A stretch of 64,000 nt of DNA. It comes from Oopsacas minuta (Eukaryota; Porifera; Hexactinellida; Lyssacinosida; Leucopsacidae). The notes beneath the pieces are model-generated. The model made no database searches and was not told the DNA's origin. It saw only the letters and a list, made by a program, of their open reading frames with translations. Positions 19,952 to 30,519 of this stretch are shown in pieces; position 1 is the first letter of the stretch, and every line of letters starts with the position of its first letter. The DNA lies in the NCBI GenBank assembly GCA_024704765.1, contig JAKMXF010000133.1, forward strand, positions 186,001 through 250,000, written 5' to 3'. The position numbers were made by a program, and so were the translations under genes.

Positions 19952-21547
19952 TTAGAAACGAAAGAAAGGAAAAGCTTTGCTTCCGAAGAAATTCTCAATT
20001 TCTATCAAATTTTTTTTCCGTGTTTCTGGCAGCAAAATAACCACAAAAATAATCGATAAAATATTAAAAATAAAAAAAGTAGAAAACACTCCAAAACTGT
20101 AAACAAGATCTTTGTAGTAAGGAAAAATAAGAGTTACGATAAACGCCGAAAACCAACTCACAAACACTATAACACCCATCGTCAAATTCTTCCATCTGAC
20201 ATTTGTAATTTCCGCTACGACTATCCAAGGAACAGGCCCCCAACCTAACGCAAATGCGGCGTTAAATATGCAAATAGACGCGATTGCAGTCCATCCTAAC
20301 AGCTGACATTGAATACTATCAACTAGTGCATTTCCGGATAGAGTACAATCCAAGTATAAATTAGGGTAAGTAACGAATACTTCATAAACAGTAAGAATAG
20401 CCATAGAGAATCCCATCCCTATGCTAGCTAGGATTAACAGCTTCTTTCTGCCAATTTTATCCACACATAACGACGCTATAATCGTGAATATTACTTGTAC
20501 TAAAGCAGGAGGAATTGACGCGACATTCCCACTCAATTCGTATTTTAGTAAAGAAGTCTGTAAGATCGAAGATTCATAGAATACGAGTGCATTAATCCCG
20601 GTGAATTGTTGAAAGAACATAATCCCACACCCTACCAGACAGGGCGCGAATACTTCAGGTAATAGGAGCGTTCTAATCTGATTAGGCCCTATATACCTAA
20701 CACGGCCTACTACTTGTGATATCTCGATACTGGCCTCATTGCTATACCCCCAATAATAAGAGAATACTTTATAAGCCTTAGCGTGTAGGGATTTAAAAAG
20801 GAGCCAGTAAGGAGAAGGGTAAAGATAGAACAATAGGATAGATTGGATGGTAATAACTAGTACGATAAAGAGAGCAAGGTACACGTAGTTATCAGCTGAT
20901 AGGTATCTGGTATCCTTGATTATTCCGTGATGAGTTAGAGTACCTAAACAGGCCCCGAGGGAATAGACTACAAGAATTCCTAATGCGATGAAAAACTGGA
21001 AAAATGAACAGTAAAATCCGCGATATTTTGGGGGAGATATTTCGGCGAGATAAGTTGGAGTGACAGTCGTACAAATCCCCATTCCCAGTCCTGAGACCAC
21101 GCGGCCCGCTATTAAACTATACGGATTCTTGGGTACAATAGCGATTAGGAGCCAGCCGATCTGGAATAAAATCAAACTTAGATAAAGTGAGAATTTTCTA
21201 CCTAACCGATTCAGGGTAGCTAGCGTAAGGAGGGAGCCTATCGCTCCTCCGAGGTTATAAAGAGAGGAGAATAATGGAAAAATTATCGCGTTAAGAGGAC
21301 TTTTGGACAGATCAGCACTAGCAGGTGATGAATACCCCAACCCGTAGCCTACAATAAGACCACCTAGAGACAAAACTAGAGTTGATGAAATGCCAATACA
21401 GAAGCGCTTCGATTTATTCTCTTCTGGGATCGAAATAGTTTGTGAGAATGATGCTCCGGTTATATCGGAGAGAGGATTAGAACTGGCATGATTCCTCCTG
21501 AAACTAGAGCTATTAGAGTGGAGTAACGGACTGTATTCTTGTAGCAT
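19952..21547 (-). CDS. MFS sugar transporter (SLC2/GLUT family)
   Basis: This is a twelve-helix sugar porter, likely a facilitative hexose or trehalose transporter. The single exon gives 531 residues from the ATG at 21547; the open frame continues upstream to 21664 without an ATG. Signature motifs are present: NRLGRKFS after TM2, YLAEISPPKYRG after TM4, QQFTGINALVFYES in TM7, DKIGRKK after TM8, GWGPVPWIVVAEI in TM10 and PETRKK after TM12. The N-terminal tail has EYSPLL, a dileucine-type endosomal sorting motif like that of GLUT8, suggesting residence on intracellular membranes. Assignment to class III (GLUT6/8-like) is inference. A somewhat expanded loop occurs between TM9 and TM10 with two Cys. 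Confidence 0.9.
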   Translation of the reverse strand: MLQEYSPLLHSNSSSFRRNHASSNPLSDITGASFSQTISIPEENKSKRFCIGISSTLVLSLGGLIVGYGLGYSSPASADLSKSPLNAIIFPLFSSLYNLGGAIGSLLTLATLNRLGRKFSLYLSLILFQIGWLLIAIVPKNPYSLIAGRVVSGLGMGICTTVTPTYLAEISPPKYRGFYCSFFQFFIALGILVVYSLGACLGTLTHHGIIKDTRYLSADNYVYLALFIVLVITIQSILLFYLYPSPYWLLFKSLHAKAYKVFSYYWGYSNEASIEISQVVGRVRYIGPNQIRTLLLPEVFAPCLVGCGIMFFQQFTGINALVFYESSILQTSLLKYELSGNVASIPPALVQVIFTIIASLCVDKIGRKKLLILASIGMGFSMAILTVYEVFVTYPNLYLDCTLSGNALVDSIQCQLLGWTAIASICIFNAAFALGWGPVPWIVVAEITNVRWKNLTMGVIVFVSWFSAFIVTLIFPYYKDLVYSFGVFSTFFIFNILSIIFVVILLPETRKKNLIEIENFFGSKAFPFFRF

Positions 21548-21970
21548 ATTAACTAAACTAGAATATATTAACACTTGTATATTAATACAACCAAGTTTTA
21601 TATTTAAGAATTGAATGGAATATTTTACAGTGCACTGACCCGTTGAAGCTAGGATTAAAATCAATCTGTCGCGGCATATTTTTCAATTAAGCTTTGAAAA
21701 TTATTTTTCTGTATTTATACTATTTGTTGATGTGACTATTGAGAACAACAACATAAGGTCGAATCCTATTGGTCATATAATCATACGAGGTAAACCTCAA
21801 ATCTGATAGGTTGTCAGTTTTGAGGTTTCGCGGATTTTAACACATTGGAGATATTAGCCACATTTTGTAGCTCTCACTAGTTCCTCAATAAACTCGTAAA
21901 CATAAACAAATTACCATATGAATAATCTATTTGTCATCTAATCACTACAATCTAACAAACTATCATTAAA

Positions 21971-24151
21971 CTAGACAACAGGTCCATCGTCTTGTCCAGA
22001 TCTAGACAGCGACAAATTCCTAAAATGTTCCAAGAGGTTCGGTAAATTATACGTCTTGAAATCCTGTCTATCTCTCATCCTTACGCTAACCGTATTATTC
22101 GTTAATTCCTTCTCTCCTACAACTAATATATAGTTAAACTGGGATAGCTGAGCATCTCTAATCTTCTTATTCATCTTATCGTCACCAATATCAGACTCTA
22201 CCATGAACCCAGCTGATCGTATCGCCCCCTCTACTTCTATAGCTTTATCATTATAGTTAGGGACTACGGGGATTATCATTACTTGACGAGGAGACAGCCA
22301 GAAGGGCCATTTTCCGGCAAAGTTCTCAGTTAACACAGCCATCATTCTCTCGACGGATCCTAGAATGGCTCGATGGATCATAACTGGTCTCTTGTGCTCA
22401 TTTGCACCTGACACATATGTGAGATTGAACCTCTCTGGTCCCTGGAAGTCTAGCTGTATCGTAGCGCATTGATGAGACCTCTTTATCGCGTCCTGGAGAG
22501 TTATGTCAATCTTTGGTCCGTAAAAAGCTCCGTCCCCAGGATTGAACTCCCAGGGCTCTCCGAACTGATCCAACACTCCCCTGAGCTCGTCCTCTGCCCG
22601 GTCCCATACGGACAATTCCCCGATATACTTGTCAGGCCGTGTGCTTAGTTTCAATTGGAAAGAGAAACCGAAGACTGTGTAAACAGTTTTTAAGAAGTCT
22701 AATACTCCTGTAATCTCATCTTGTACCTGATCCATGGTACAAAATATGTGTGCATCATCCTGCTGGAACCGTCTGACACGAGTTAGACCCGTGAGACTCC
22801 CAGAAACTTCGTTTCGATGCAAGACCCCGAAATCTGCCATTCTGAGGGGTAGTTCTCTCCAGGATCGAGGTCGGAGATCAAACATGAGACAGTGACCAGG
22901 ACAATTCATCGGTTTGAGTGCAAAATTCTCTTTTTCAACTTCAAATAAAAACAAATTATCTTTATAGTGCTCCCAGTGTCCGCTAGTTTTCCATAACTTA
23001 GCATTATACATGTTAGGTGTTATAACTTCTTGATAACCTCTCTTCCAATATTCCTCCTTTATGAATTCTATTAAACGATTGTAGATGATAGCACCCTTAG
23101 GGAGGAAGAAACAGGACCCGGGGGATAAGTCGTGGAAAAAGAACAACTCCTGCTCTCGTCCGATCTTCCTGTGATCACGTTTGGCCGCCTCTTCTTGGAA
23201 ATGCTTCCATTCTTTGAAAAGTTTGGAGTTCGGAAACGAAACTCCGTAAATTCTCTGGAGTGACTCAGCCTCGGATTTCCCCTCCCAATAGGAGGATGAA
23301 TTCTTAGTCAGAGACAGAGCCTTAATCTTACCGGTGTTTGTAATGTGAGGCCCCCGACAGAGATCTATGAAAGGACCATTCCTGTAGATGGTGGTGGAAG
23401 AGGTTTTAACTTTCTCGTTAATAATTCTACATTTGAACTCATTATAGCCGAACAATTCTAGTAAAGTTTCCTTCTTAACTTCCAAGCGTTCAAATTGTTG
23501 TTTTTGTTTACAAATGCCATTCATAATATCCTCTAATTTCGGAAATTCATTGCTGGAGACTTGTTTACCGGTCATAAACATGTCATAGAAGAATCCGTCG
23601 TCAATAGGGGGTCCATAACACAGGAGACCGCCGTAGAATAACTCCATTGCCTGCCCGAGGACATGAGCAGTGCTATGCCAAAATACTTCTTGACCCTTCG
23701 TGTCTTCGAATTTTAGAATTTCTAGTTTATCGACGTCATTTTCTAAGGGTCTCGTCAGGTCCCAGAGGACGCCGTCTACTCGGGAGATCACCGCGTGGTC
23801 CGCTAGTCCCTGGCTGATCCCCTGTGCCACACTGAGAGGGGAGGTTACCCAAGACTCTCCCTCTATCTTAGCACCGTCAGGGAGGGTTATAACTATCTTT
23901 TGCGGGACTTTTGTTTTCATAAAAGTTTCATTGTCCGCACGTAATCTGGCGTAGAATTTATCTCTGGGGATTATGTAGTCGGGGGGAGGGGGGAGGAGGG
24001 TCTGAGGGGTCTGATTAGCACCCTGGGGGTCTGCCTTTGACACCTCACTCGGAGCTTGAGCACCCCCGTTTTGTGAAGAAGTAACTGACATAAATTTGAG
24101 AGAATTGAGTTTGGAAATAAAATTATTTATCCTAAAACACCTAATAGACAT
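21971..24151 (-). CDS. TARS1: Threonyl-tRNA synthetase, possibly dual-start
   Basis: A class II synthetase that charges tRNA-Thr. Single exon, 726 residues. The TGS domain is at about residues 83-148. The editing domain has HSTAH (H159, H163) and the partner motif CRGPH (C265, H269). The catalytic core runs about 330-620 with zinc-ligand sites C417 (MNCPGH), H468 (QQDDAH) and the His in SGANEHKRP. The anticodon-binding domain is at about 620-710. There are two in-frame Met starts: M1 precedes a 20-residue stretch with R4, R7, K14, K19, hydrophobic residues and no acids, typical of a mitochondrial presequence, and M21 starts the cytosolic-type N-terminus. Both ATGs have T at -3, which would favour leaky scanning. 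No second ThrRS is visible in the window. Confidence 0.95.
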   Translation of the reverse strand: MSIRCFRINNFISKLNSLKFMSVTSSQNGGAQAPSEVSKADPQGANQTPQTLLPPPPDYIIPRDKFYARLRADNETFMKTKVPQKIVITLPDGAKIEGESWVTSPLSVAQGISQGLADHAVISRVDGVLWDLTRPLENDVDKLEILKFEDTKGQEVFWHSTAHVLGQAMELFYGGLLCYGPPIDDGFFYDMFMTGKQVSSNEFPKLEDIMNGICKQKQQFERLEVKKETLLELFGYNEFKCRIINEKVKTSSTTIYRNGPFIDLCRGPHITNTGKIKALSLTKNSSSYWEGKSEAESLQRIYGVSFPNSKLFKEWKHFQEEAAKRDHRKIGREQELFFFHDLSPGSCFFLPKGAIIYNRLIEFIKEEYWKRGYQEVITPNMYNAKLWKTSGHWEHYKDNLFLFEVEKENFALKPMNCPGHCLMFDLRPRSWRELPLRMADFGVLHRNEVSGSLTGLTRVRRFQQDDAHIFCTMDQVQDEITGVLDFLKTVYTVFGFSFQLKLSTRPDKYIGELSVWDRAEDELRGVLDQFGEPWEFNPGDGAFYGPKIDITLQDAIKRSHQCATIQLDFQGPERFNLTYVSGANEHKRPVMIHRAILGSVERMMAVLTENFAGKWPFWLSPRQVMIIPVVPNYNDKAIEVEGAIRSAGFMVESDIGDDKMNKKIRDAQLSQFNYILVVGEKELTNNTVSVRMRDRQDFKTYNLPNLLEHFRNLSLSRSGQDDGPVV

Positions 24152-24327
24152 TAACTATAATATGGATTTTCAATCGGTAAAGTGGCATATAAAGTGGCAT
24201 AAAGTGGCACACGAATATCCTTAGAGAAGATTGAGCTCAATATTTACTCGAAAGTCAGATTTAAATGAATCTGTAAGCAAACATATTTGAGTGAATAAAG
24301 AATAGCACAAATATGTGATTATTACAG

Positions 24328-26244
24328 CTACAATTTGAAGGGAGTACTCTGGTTAAGTGGACTATCATGAGGTGTTTGTAACACCATTATAGCATTTTGT
24401 ATTTCTACCAGACTAGATTCAGATAACAGAGTTACAGGATATGTAGATATCTTTACTATCTTGCCTAGGAGGGTGTTTAGAAATGAGTTGGGGGATAATG
24501 GGGCGTAGACTCGCAATAATTGGACCAACCTCAGGAAAACAGGAGGGGCATAGAGGATGCTGGAGGCGGAGGCAGTCTCGTCGGCTATGCGGTAGAGGAG
24601 ACATTTTCTATTTAGCTTAGGGTGTGTGTTATACTTACAATACTGACATAATTCACAATTTTCTAACACTTCAGGCGTCAGGTATGATGAGAGAAATACT
24701 TCTATCGGTCCAGGACTAAGCTTTAAAGTTTTGACCTCATTACGAACTAGTATTTCATTATTTAGATCAGAAGATTCAGAGATAAGATCGGAATCTTGTG
24801 ACACTGGGACATAAGCAGACTTAGAACTCTCCGACATGACACTTAAATAATTAGTAGAAGTAGAACTATGCGATTGAAGTGATAAATTGTCTGGATGGAA
24901 TTCATCAACATTCTTAAGTTGGATAGACACATTTAAACTTTGATATTTCGAGCTAGTTATTTCGCTATACGATTCAGGTACCTCTGCACAAGTTCCTTCC
25001 GGTCTTATCGATGAGAATTCAACAGCTAATGGACGCTTTACCTTCTTATTATTGTCTCTATTTTTAGATTGATAAACGTTTGTGAGATTAGGAGTACCAA
25101 CGAACATTATTCCGTTAGGTGTCGAACTTGAAAATGTTGAAAATATGTTTTCGTGCAAAATAATAGTTTGAATTTTCTGTAGCAACGAAACAGCACAATT
25201 CACTGAAGATGGAATGCATTTCTTTAAAAGGGGAAAACGTCCGGACCGTAGGAGCTCGATCAAAAATAACATCCCACGACACTCAAACGGTGAGAAATGC
25301 GGTAACATATCCTGATTGTCCTCCAGGGAAAATCCGTCCTCTTTGGTAGTAAGCATCGTATCTTGAAAACTGGACAAATAAGCCTGCAAGACTAACCAAT
25401 GAGAAATAACGAAAGGTGATACACTATCAGATCCATCTAAGTAAACATCTTTATACAAATGCCAAACACCTATTTGTGTCTCTATGGCATAACTATGAAA
25501 GAATTCTCCTCCGTACTCAATTGTATTTTGCTCACGTTTGATTATGTATATCCACCCAGCTGGTATGAAAACTGCTTGGCTCCTATGCACACGAACTTCT
25601 GTCGAATCTGTATGAAACAAATGAAGCAAAGCCTCATCCTCGTTATCTAGGAATTCCCGAAAAGCAGAAACATTCTCAGGGGTGGGAGCCAGAAGGTGCG
25701 CTATTATATTACCCCTTAGACATATAATCCATTTGGTAGCGGGCTCGCAAAACGGCTGATGGAGCTGTTCGTCCGTAGGGGTTATGGTATACAGCATGTA
25801 ATGCACTAAAGGGATCTGTGTCCAATCATGAATGATGTATTCTAGTTTCTGATCGAACAAATAATACCAGCTCAGCTGTTTTACAATATTTGGCGCGTTA
25901 GCTTCACCATAAATAGCAGCTAAACGCGAGCAGATCTCATCTTCAATCTTCCCTCCTACTCTAATACGATTTTTTATTTGACTGGTATAACTAATGACAG
26001 GTTTACAGTTATGCTGATAAAGAACAGAGCACAGGTTAATGCCAGGATCTTTACATATCGAGTCTGTGTATTGCAACAAGAATCTTACACTATTCCCGCT
26101 GAATGTATTAGAAACAAATTCCCTGTTGTTTTGGTGTCTTTTAAGTTCAATACGAACAACAATCGGGATAGATAGACCTGTTACTTGTATGTCTTGCATA
26201 CGTAGGTCATCTACTAGCTCTGCTCCTCTATTAACTACTGACAT
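24328..26244 (-). CDS. JmjC-domain protein of KDM2/KDM7 type, active site degenerate
   Basis: A single exon encodes 638 residues. Residues about 120-270 align with the JmjC domain of KDM2/PHF8 histone demethylases: WIICLRGN, then AVFIPAGWIYIIKRE, then EYGGEFFHSYAIETQIGVW (counterparts of WYHVLKGEK, TLFIPTGWIHAVLTP, AFGGNFLHSLNIEMQLR). The HxD iron triad is changed: H162 is kept but the Asp position is P164 and the distal His is Y233. The 2-oxoglutarate Lys of the GEK motif is I180. PHF2 has the same His-to-Tyr change. There is no PHD or CXXC finger; a small Cys cluster (CELCQYC) lies near residue 550. Probably a chromatin scaffold rather than an enzyme. The Ser-rich middle is of unknown function. 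Confidence 0.78.
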   Translation of the reverse strand: MSVVNRGAELVDDLRMQDIQVTGLSIPIVVRIELKRHQNNREFVSNTFSGNSVRFLLQYTDSICKDPGINLCSVLYQHNCKPVISYTSQIKNRIRVGGKIEDEICSRLAAIYGEANAPNIVKQLSWYYLFDQKLEYIIHDWTQIPLVHYMLYTITPTDEQLHQPFCEPATKWIICLRGNIIAHLLAPTPENVSAFREFLDNEDEALLHLFHTDSTEVRVHRSQAVFIPAGWIYIIKREQNTIEYGGEFFHSYAIETQIGVWHLYKDVYLDGSDSVSPFVISHWLVLQAYLSSFQDTMLTTKEDGFSLEDNQDMLPHFSPFECRGMLFLIELLRSGRFPLLKKCIPSSVNCAVSLLQKIQTIILHENIFSTFSSSTPNGIMFVGTPNLTNVYQSKNRDNNKKVKRPLAVEFSSIRPEGTCAEVPESYSEITSSKYQSLNVSIQLKNVDEFHPDNLSLQSHSSTSTNYLSVMSESSKSAYVPVSQDSDLISESSDLNNEILVRNEVKTLKLSPGPIEVFLSSYLTPEVLENCELCQYCKYNTHPKLNRKCLLYRIADETASASSILYAPPVFLRLVQLLRVYAPLSPNSFLNTLLGKIVKISTYPVTLLSESSLVEIQNAIMVLQTPHDSPLNQSTPFKL

Positions 26245-26708
26245 CTACAACATATTAATTATTAGGAAGTTTAACCTCGCGGTTACAAACCTTCTTCACT
26301 CGTAGACCCACTATACAAATTTTGAGATCCTATGAACTCCAGGTTGGGAACTGACATCCCTTTATATCAATTTATCATATTTACACTTTAGTGTCTCAAA
26401 CTGACACTCGCAATAACCTTGAAAAGTCATAAAAATAAGGAAATAGAAATGATTCAACTCTAACTCAAGAATAACGCAATGAAATAGTTTCACACAATAA
26501 TGCTCTGTAATAGAATTCTAAAATTTCCGGATTAGTCACCATAATCGATAAAATAACCCCGAGAGAAGTTATCAGGGACAGATCTCCCAATTGACATTTG
26601 ATACCATAATGATAATATCCATAAGGATGTAATACGAATATAATTCTGTGTAAGTATTGCAATATTTGAATGTATAAATATTCACTTGTTAGGAAATATA
26701 ATTAGTAA

Positions 26709-29072
26709 ATGGCACAATTAATTCAATCTGGGTATCTCTATAAAACACCTCCAAAGGATAAATTCAAAAACAAGTTCGCGGATAAATGGAGATTAAGATG
26801 GTTCAAACTCTTGGATAACAAAAAATTTACATACTATGAGGACTGCAATTCCGCCAAGCCGAAGGGGGAGATCCCTCTAGATGAAGTAGAGATCGATGAT
26901 ATAAGACATACGCTAAATATAGAAAAGAGGGACTGGGTTATCTCAATTAACGTAGCGTCACAAAACAGAGAATACTTTCTAGGTGCAAATAATAAGGAAA
27001 GTATGATGAGTTGGTTTCAATCTTTGAAGCAAGTTTTAAAAGTAGACTACATACTCGCGACAGAGGTAGCTTCAACTAATATATTAAGTCATGATAATAT
27101 TACGTCCTACAGTGATTCATTGAAGAGGGTGGAGACTACCGGGTCTGCGAGGTATATAGAATTGTTAGGTTCTAAACTTGAACGAATTGAGACGGAGGAA
27201 TCTACTACTATTGGGCCTGTCGATGAGACAAATGAATTGGAGAGGGAGTTAATACCGAAGAGAGATAGCAAAGTCTCTCCTTACGCGATGTATGATCTGG
27301 ATACGCCAGATAATAACGATCTTGTTGACCAGGACAACCAAGTAGAGGGAAACGAAGATTTCTATATGCCAATGAACTTGGTAAACTCAATCCCAGTTGA
27401 TGAGATGGAAGACAATTCAGATATGTTAAAAAACCCAGCAGTTCTAACCAAAGACCCAAATATGAGTTATAATCGGAGCAATTATAATGAGAACTACACA
27501 CAGAGACATGAACAAGAACAAACATATGATGAAAATGAGATTCCACAGAATCAAGCAAGCCCGCAACGTCCCGATTATTTCGACTTTGAAATATCAGAAC
27601 AACGAGAAAATAAAGAATTGAATTTTGAGAGAGAGGAAGTACAAAATAAGACAAGTTACGGATCAGACATTTATGAAACAATGAGTTCACCACAAGCTGA
27701 TGAACCTGAGATTATAAACACTTACGATCACCTGGAAGATGCACACGAACATGTGAAAGCAATAATGTTAAAATTGGAAACCGAGAAATTGGAGAACAGA
27801 GAAGCGAAGAGAGCTATCTCAAAGGTATATGATGACGTAATACCCTATAAGATAAAGCCCGGAAGCACGAGTGACGTCACGAGTTCGATCCCCGTCCGTG
27901 TCATGCGATCTTTCACAGAAATTGAAACCGAGGATGTCTTTGAACCCCCAATACTCCCTCCAAAAGCCTCGGGGCTAGCGACACTAGATGAACTTCGAAA
28001 ATCGATATACGGGAACTTCACAAACCTTTTAGAACGTTACTGGATAATGTATATATTTCTACCCAACAAGTACGTAACGAAAGAACTTGTAAGTATTGAG
28101 GCCCCAGTGGAGAATCTACTCAAGAAACTAGCCAAATTATTTTTAAGGCAAAAAGACCTGCACGACTTTAATCTATATCTCGTATCAGATGTCCATCAGA
28201 CGTACGAGTGTAACAAGAAGATTGAAAAGGAATTCGTTAAGAATGACAGAACTCACAGAAGGCTGAATAATGAAATGTCATTTTCGAAACAAGGAATAAA
28301 CTCCTCAAAATTACTTCAACTAATTTCAATAAAAGAAATAGACAAGAGGGTATTTAGTGATTATCTGAGGGAGAAAACAGAAATGAGTGTCACACGGAGG
28401 TTCTGTGAGACCTGGATCCCATTCGTTAGAGGCTACTTCTCAATCCCTGATCTCCGTGAGGTAGCGTCACTTGGCGGTTATATACACTATATCTACCAAA
28501 CTACTTTCCAATCCAAAAACATCAGTCATGATATCTTCTTGCCTAGATACGTGAGGGATATCCCGGAATGCGTTAAAAAGTGTCGGGACCAATCGATTGC
28601 ACTCAAGGATACACCCATTGAGACGGTTTGTATCAATTTTATGAAACGAATGGCCGTATGGCCAACGGCGAACACACTCGCCTTTCCTATAAAACGAATC
28701 GGCAAGGGAGTACTCCTTAGCAAACAATCTGACTTCCTGATAGTATTCGCGAATGATCATATCGGTGTGGTGAAAGCAGACAAAAATATGGATTACAGTA
28801 ATTTCGTGTATTGGTGGCATAAACTTGATATAGCAGGCTTCAATGTAAACATGCAAAAGGATGTTCTGACCATTAAGTTAACAAAACCAATTGATGAAGG
28901 GAGCAATGAATTTCTAATAAAATCACCAATGAATAAGATACTTTGTCAGCTTTTAGAGAACTTTTTCACAGAAAAAACGCAAACTTTGACGAAACGCGTT
29001 TCACTGGGAGCAATGTCTGGTAATGTTATTGGTAAGGAATTACCGGAAACTCCGAACGAAATGAATATGTAA
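26709..29072 (+). CDS. PH-domain adaptor with C-terminal FERM-like region
   Basis: A single exon encodes 787 residues. Residues 5-112 form a PH domain of the GAB/IRS kind (SGYLYKTPPKD, WRLRWFKLLD, REYFLGANNKESMMSWFQSL). Residues 113-420 are acidic, Asn/Glu-rich and disordered, with a YMPMN sequence, a possible docking site for PI3-kinase or GRB2 SH2 domains, and a proline stretch PPILPPK suited to SH3 binding. Residues about 435-770 are globular and end in a pattern (VYWWHKLDIAGFNV, then PMNKILCQLLENFF) like the F3 lobe of FERM domains. I cannot name an orthologue. It is divergently placed from the JmjC gene, 464 bp away. Confidence 0.72.
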   Translation: MAQLIQSGYLYKTPPKDKFKNKFADKWRLRWFKLLDNKKFTYYEDCNSAKPKGEIPLDEVEIDDIRHTLNIEKRDWVISINVASQNREYFLGANNKESMMSWFQSLKQVLKVDYILATEVASTNILSHDNITSYSDSLKRVETTGSARYIELLGSKLERIETEESTTIGPVDETNELERELIPKRDSKVSPYAMYDLDTPDNNDLVDQDNQVEGNEDFYMPMNLVNSIPVDEMEDNSDMLKNPAVLTKDPNMSYNRSNYNENYTQRHEQEQTYDENEIPQNQASPQRPDYFDFEISEQRENKELNFEREEVQNKTSYGSDIYETMSSPQADEPEIINTYDHLEDAHEHVKAIMLKLETEKLENREAKRAISKVYDDVIPYKIKPGSTSDVTSSIPVRVMRSFTEIETEDVFEPPILPPKASGLATLDELRKSIYGNFTNLLERYWIMYIFLPNKYVTKELVSIEAPVENLLKKLAKLFLRQKDLHDFNLYLVSDVHQTYECNKKIEKEFVKNDRTHRRLNNEMSFSKQGINSSKLLQLISIKEIDKRVFSDYLREKTEMSVTRRFCETWIPFVRGYFSIPDLREVASLGGYIHYIYQTTFQSKNISHDIFLPRYVRDIPECVKKCRDQSIALKDTPIETVCINFMKRMAVWPTANTLAFPIKRIGKGVLLSKQSDFLIVFANDHIGVVKADKNMDYSNFVYWWHKLDIAGFNVNMQKDVLTIKLTKPIDEGSNEFLIKSPMNKILCQLLENFFTEKTQTLTKRVSLGAMSGNVIGKELPETPNEMNM

Positions 29073-29350
29073 ATAACAGAGTTGAGTTGTGTTAAACTTG
29101 ATTTATACTAATCGTTCTTTTGTTATTTTTGTATATTTTGCAATGAGCGCTAATTGTATAAAGAATATTATAAATAGGGGGGGGAGAGAGACCATGGGGG
29201 AATGGGTTGTGGGATAAGGTTCAAATGGGTCATGAATCATCAGTGGCCAGCGCTCCAGTCTGGTAGGGCAGGGGCAGTTCCAAGGGCGGAAATGCATAAA
29301 TAATTTGAATGTAGTTATTACTAACGGAAATATACAGAAATGAATGAATA

Positions 29351-30358
29351 TTATATTTCTATTCTCTTCAAACTTTTCAAACGCTTTTTGAATAACTCTA
29401 CTGCCCATGAGTACAGCTGTATGTCTAGATAGTTTATCTCTTCAATCTCTTTTAACTCTTGAATTGTAAATGCAAGTTTCCTGTTTTCTTTTAAGGTAGG
29501 AATTTCCATAAACTTTACAGAAAATATAGACTCAAACAGCTGATAAGATTCCTTGAGGAATTCAAAAATACCGAAATAGGTGAATTCCTCCAAATTACGT
29601 TTAGCCGTTTCTAAAATGATCGATTCCTTGGCCGCCTGAGTTATAGTATAATTCAATTCACACTTAATATTGTAATATCCAGCTAGCATATACGTCATGC
29701 GGTTAATAGCGGGATTATAAGTACAATTCATAAATTCCTGTAAAGTAAGATTCCCCAAGTCTTTACTGAAAAATCGACATTTTGGGGATGTTTGTGTTTG
29801 TGAGATCACTATAGATTCTCTTGAACAATCTATCTCATAAACAGGCCAATTAGCACCACGTTTTACATGCAAATATTCACTTAGAAATCTGCTAACTGGA
29901 TGGCGTAATGATGTTACAAAGAAGAGATTCTTATCTTTACCTAATTTCATTCTAGCACAGGTTTTAAGAGTTATAAAGTCCGCATGGACACCGCAAGGCC
30001 AGCCAACAGTACGTCTTGTGAATATCCAATTTTCTACAGAACCTGACTTGTAACAGTGATAATGTCTCCAAACAAATTTTGACTTTTTACTTGAATATAA
30101 TTTCTCGCCAGCACACGAATAATTACTGATATTATTCACAAGCTTATCTTCAAAGAAACTGCCCGCTGTTTTCTGGATATGAAAGAATACGATTATATCT
30201 CCTGGATGTGTTATATTGTACCCAGGCGGGACGTTACCATTCCGTAATTGTATCATATTCAAATCAAACTGTGTGTATTTTGTGATATACAAAACCATCA
30301 GTATATTCACCGATATGATTATGATGAAAAATATCAACAAATTTCTATTTTGATTCAT
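29351..30358 (-). CDS. HS6ST: Heparan-sulfate 6-O-sulfotransferase
   Basis: A Golgi type II enzyme that transfers sulfate from PAPS to the 6-OH of glucosamine in heparan sulfate. It has about 335 residues from the ATG at 30358; longer open frames upstream lack conserved sequence. The membrane anchor is residues 8-26 (LLIFFIIIISVNILMVLYI). The 5'-phosphosulfate loop is FFHIQKTAGSFFEDKLV and the 3'-phosphate site is SLRHPVSRFLSEYLHVKRGA. The family blocks GWPCGVHADFITL, LQEFMNCTYNPAINR, AKRNLEEFTYFGIFEF and NYLDIQLYSWAVELF follow. Six or more Cys and N-glycosylation sites fit a luminal domain. Its start lies 161 bp downstream of the TTK stop, on the same strand. Confidence 0.92.
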   Translation of the reverse strand: MNQNRNLLIFFIIIISVNILMVLYITKYTQFDLNMIQLRNGNVPPGYNITHPGDIIVFFHIQKTAGSFFEDKLVNNISNYSCAGEKLYSSKKSKFVWRHYHCYKSGSVENWIFTRRTVGWPCGVHADFITLKTCARMKLGKDKNLFFVTSLRHPVSRFLSEYLHVKRGANWPVYEIDCSRESIVISQTQTSPKCRFFSKDLGNLTLQEFMNCTYNPAINRMTYMLAGYYNIKCELNYTITQAAKESIILETAKRNLEEFTYFGIFEFLKESYQLFESIFSVKFMEIPTLKENRKLAFTIQELKEIEEINYLDIQLYSWAVELFKKRLKSLKRIEI

Positions 30359-30519
30359 TGCTAACTCATTTCTAAGAATAAATGTACGATATACATTAGA
30401 TGCTTTAACATATGAGGGTGCAAATATGGACAAACACCCACCTTTCCTATAAGTAAATAACAACAAATAAGTGACAGAGTTATTAGAAAGATTGCAATAG
30501 TTATACATACACCAGTTAC

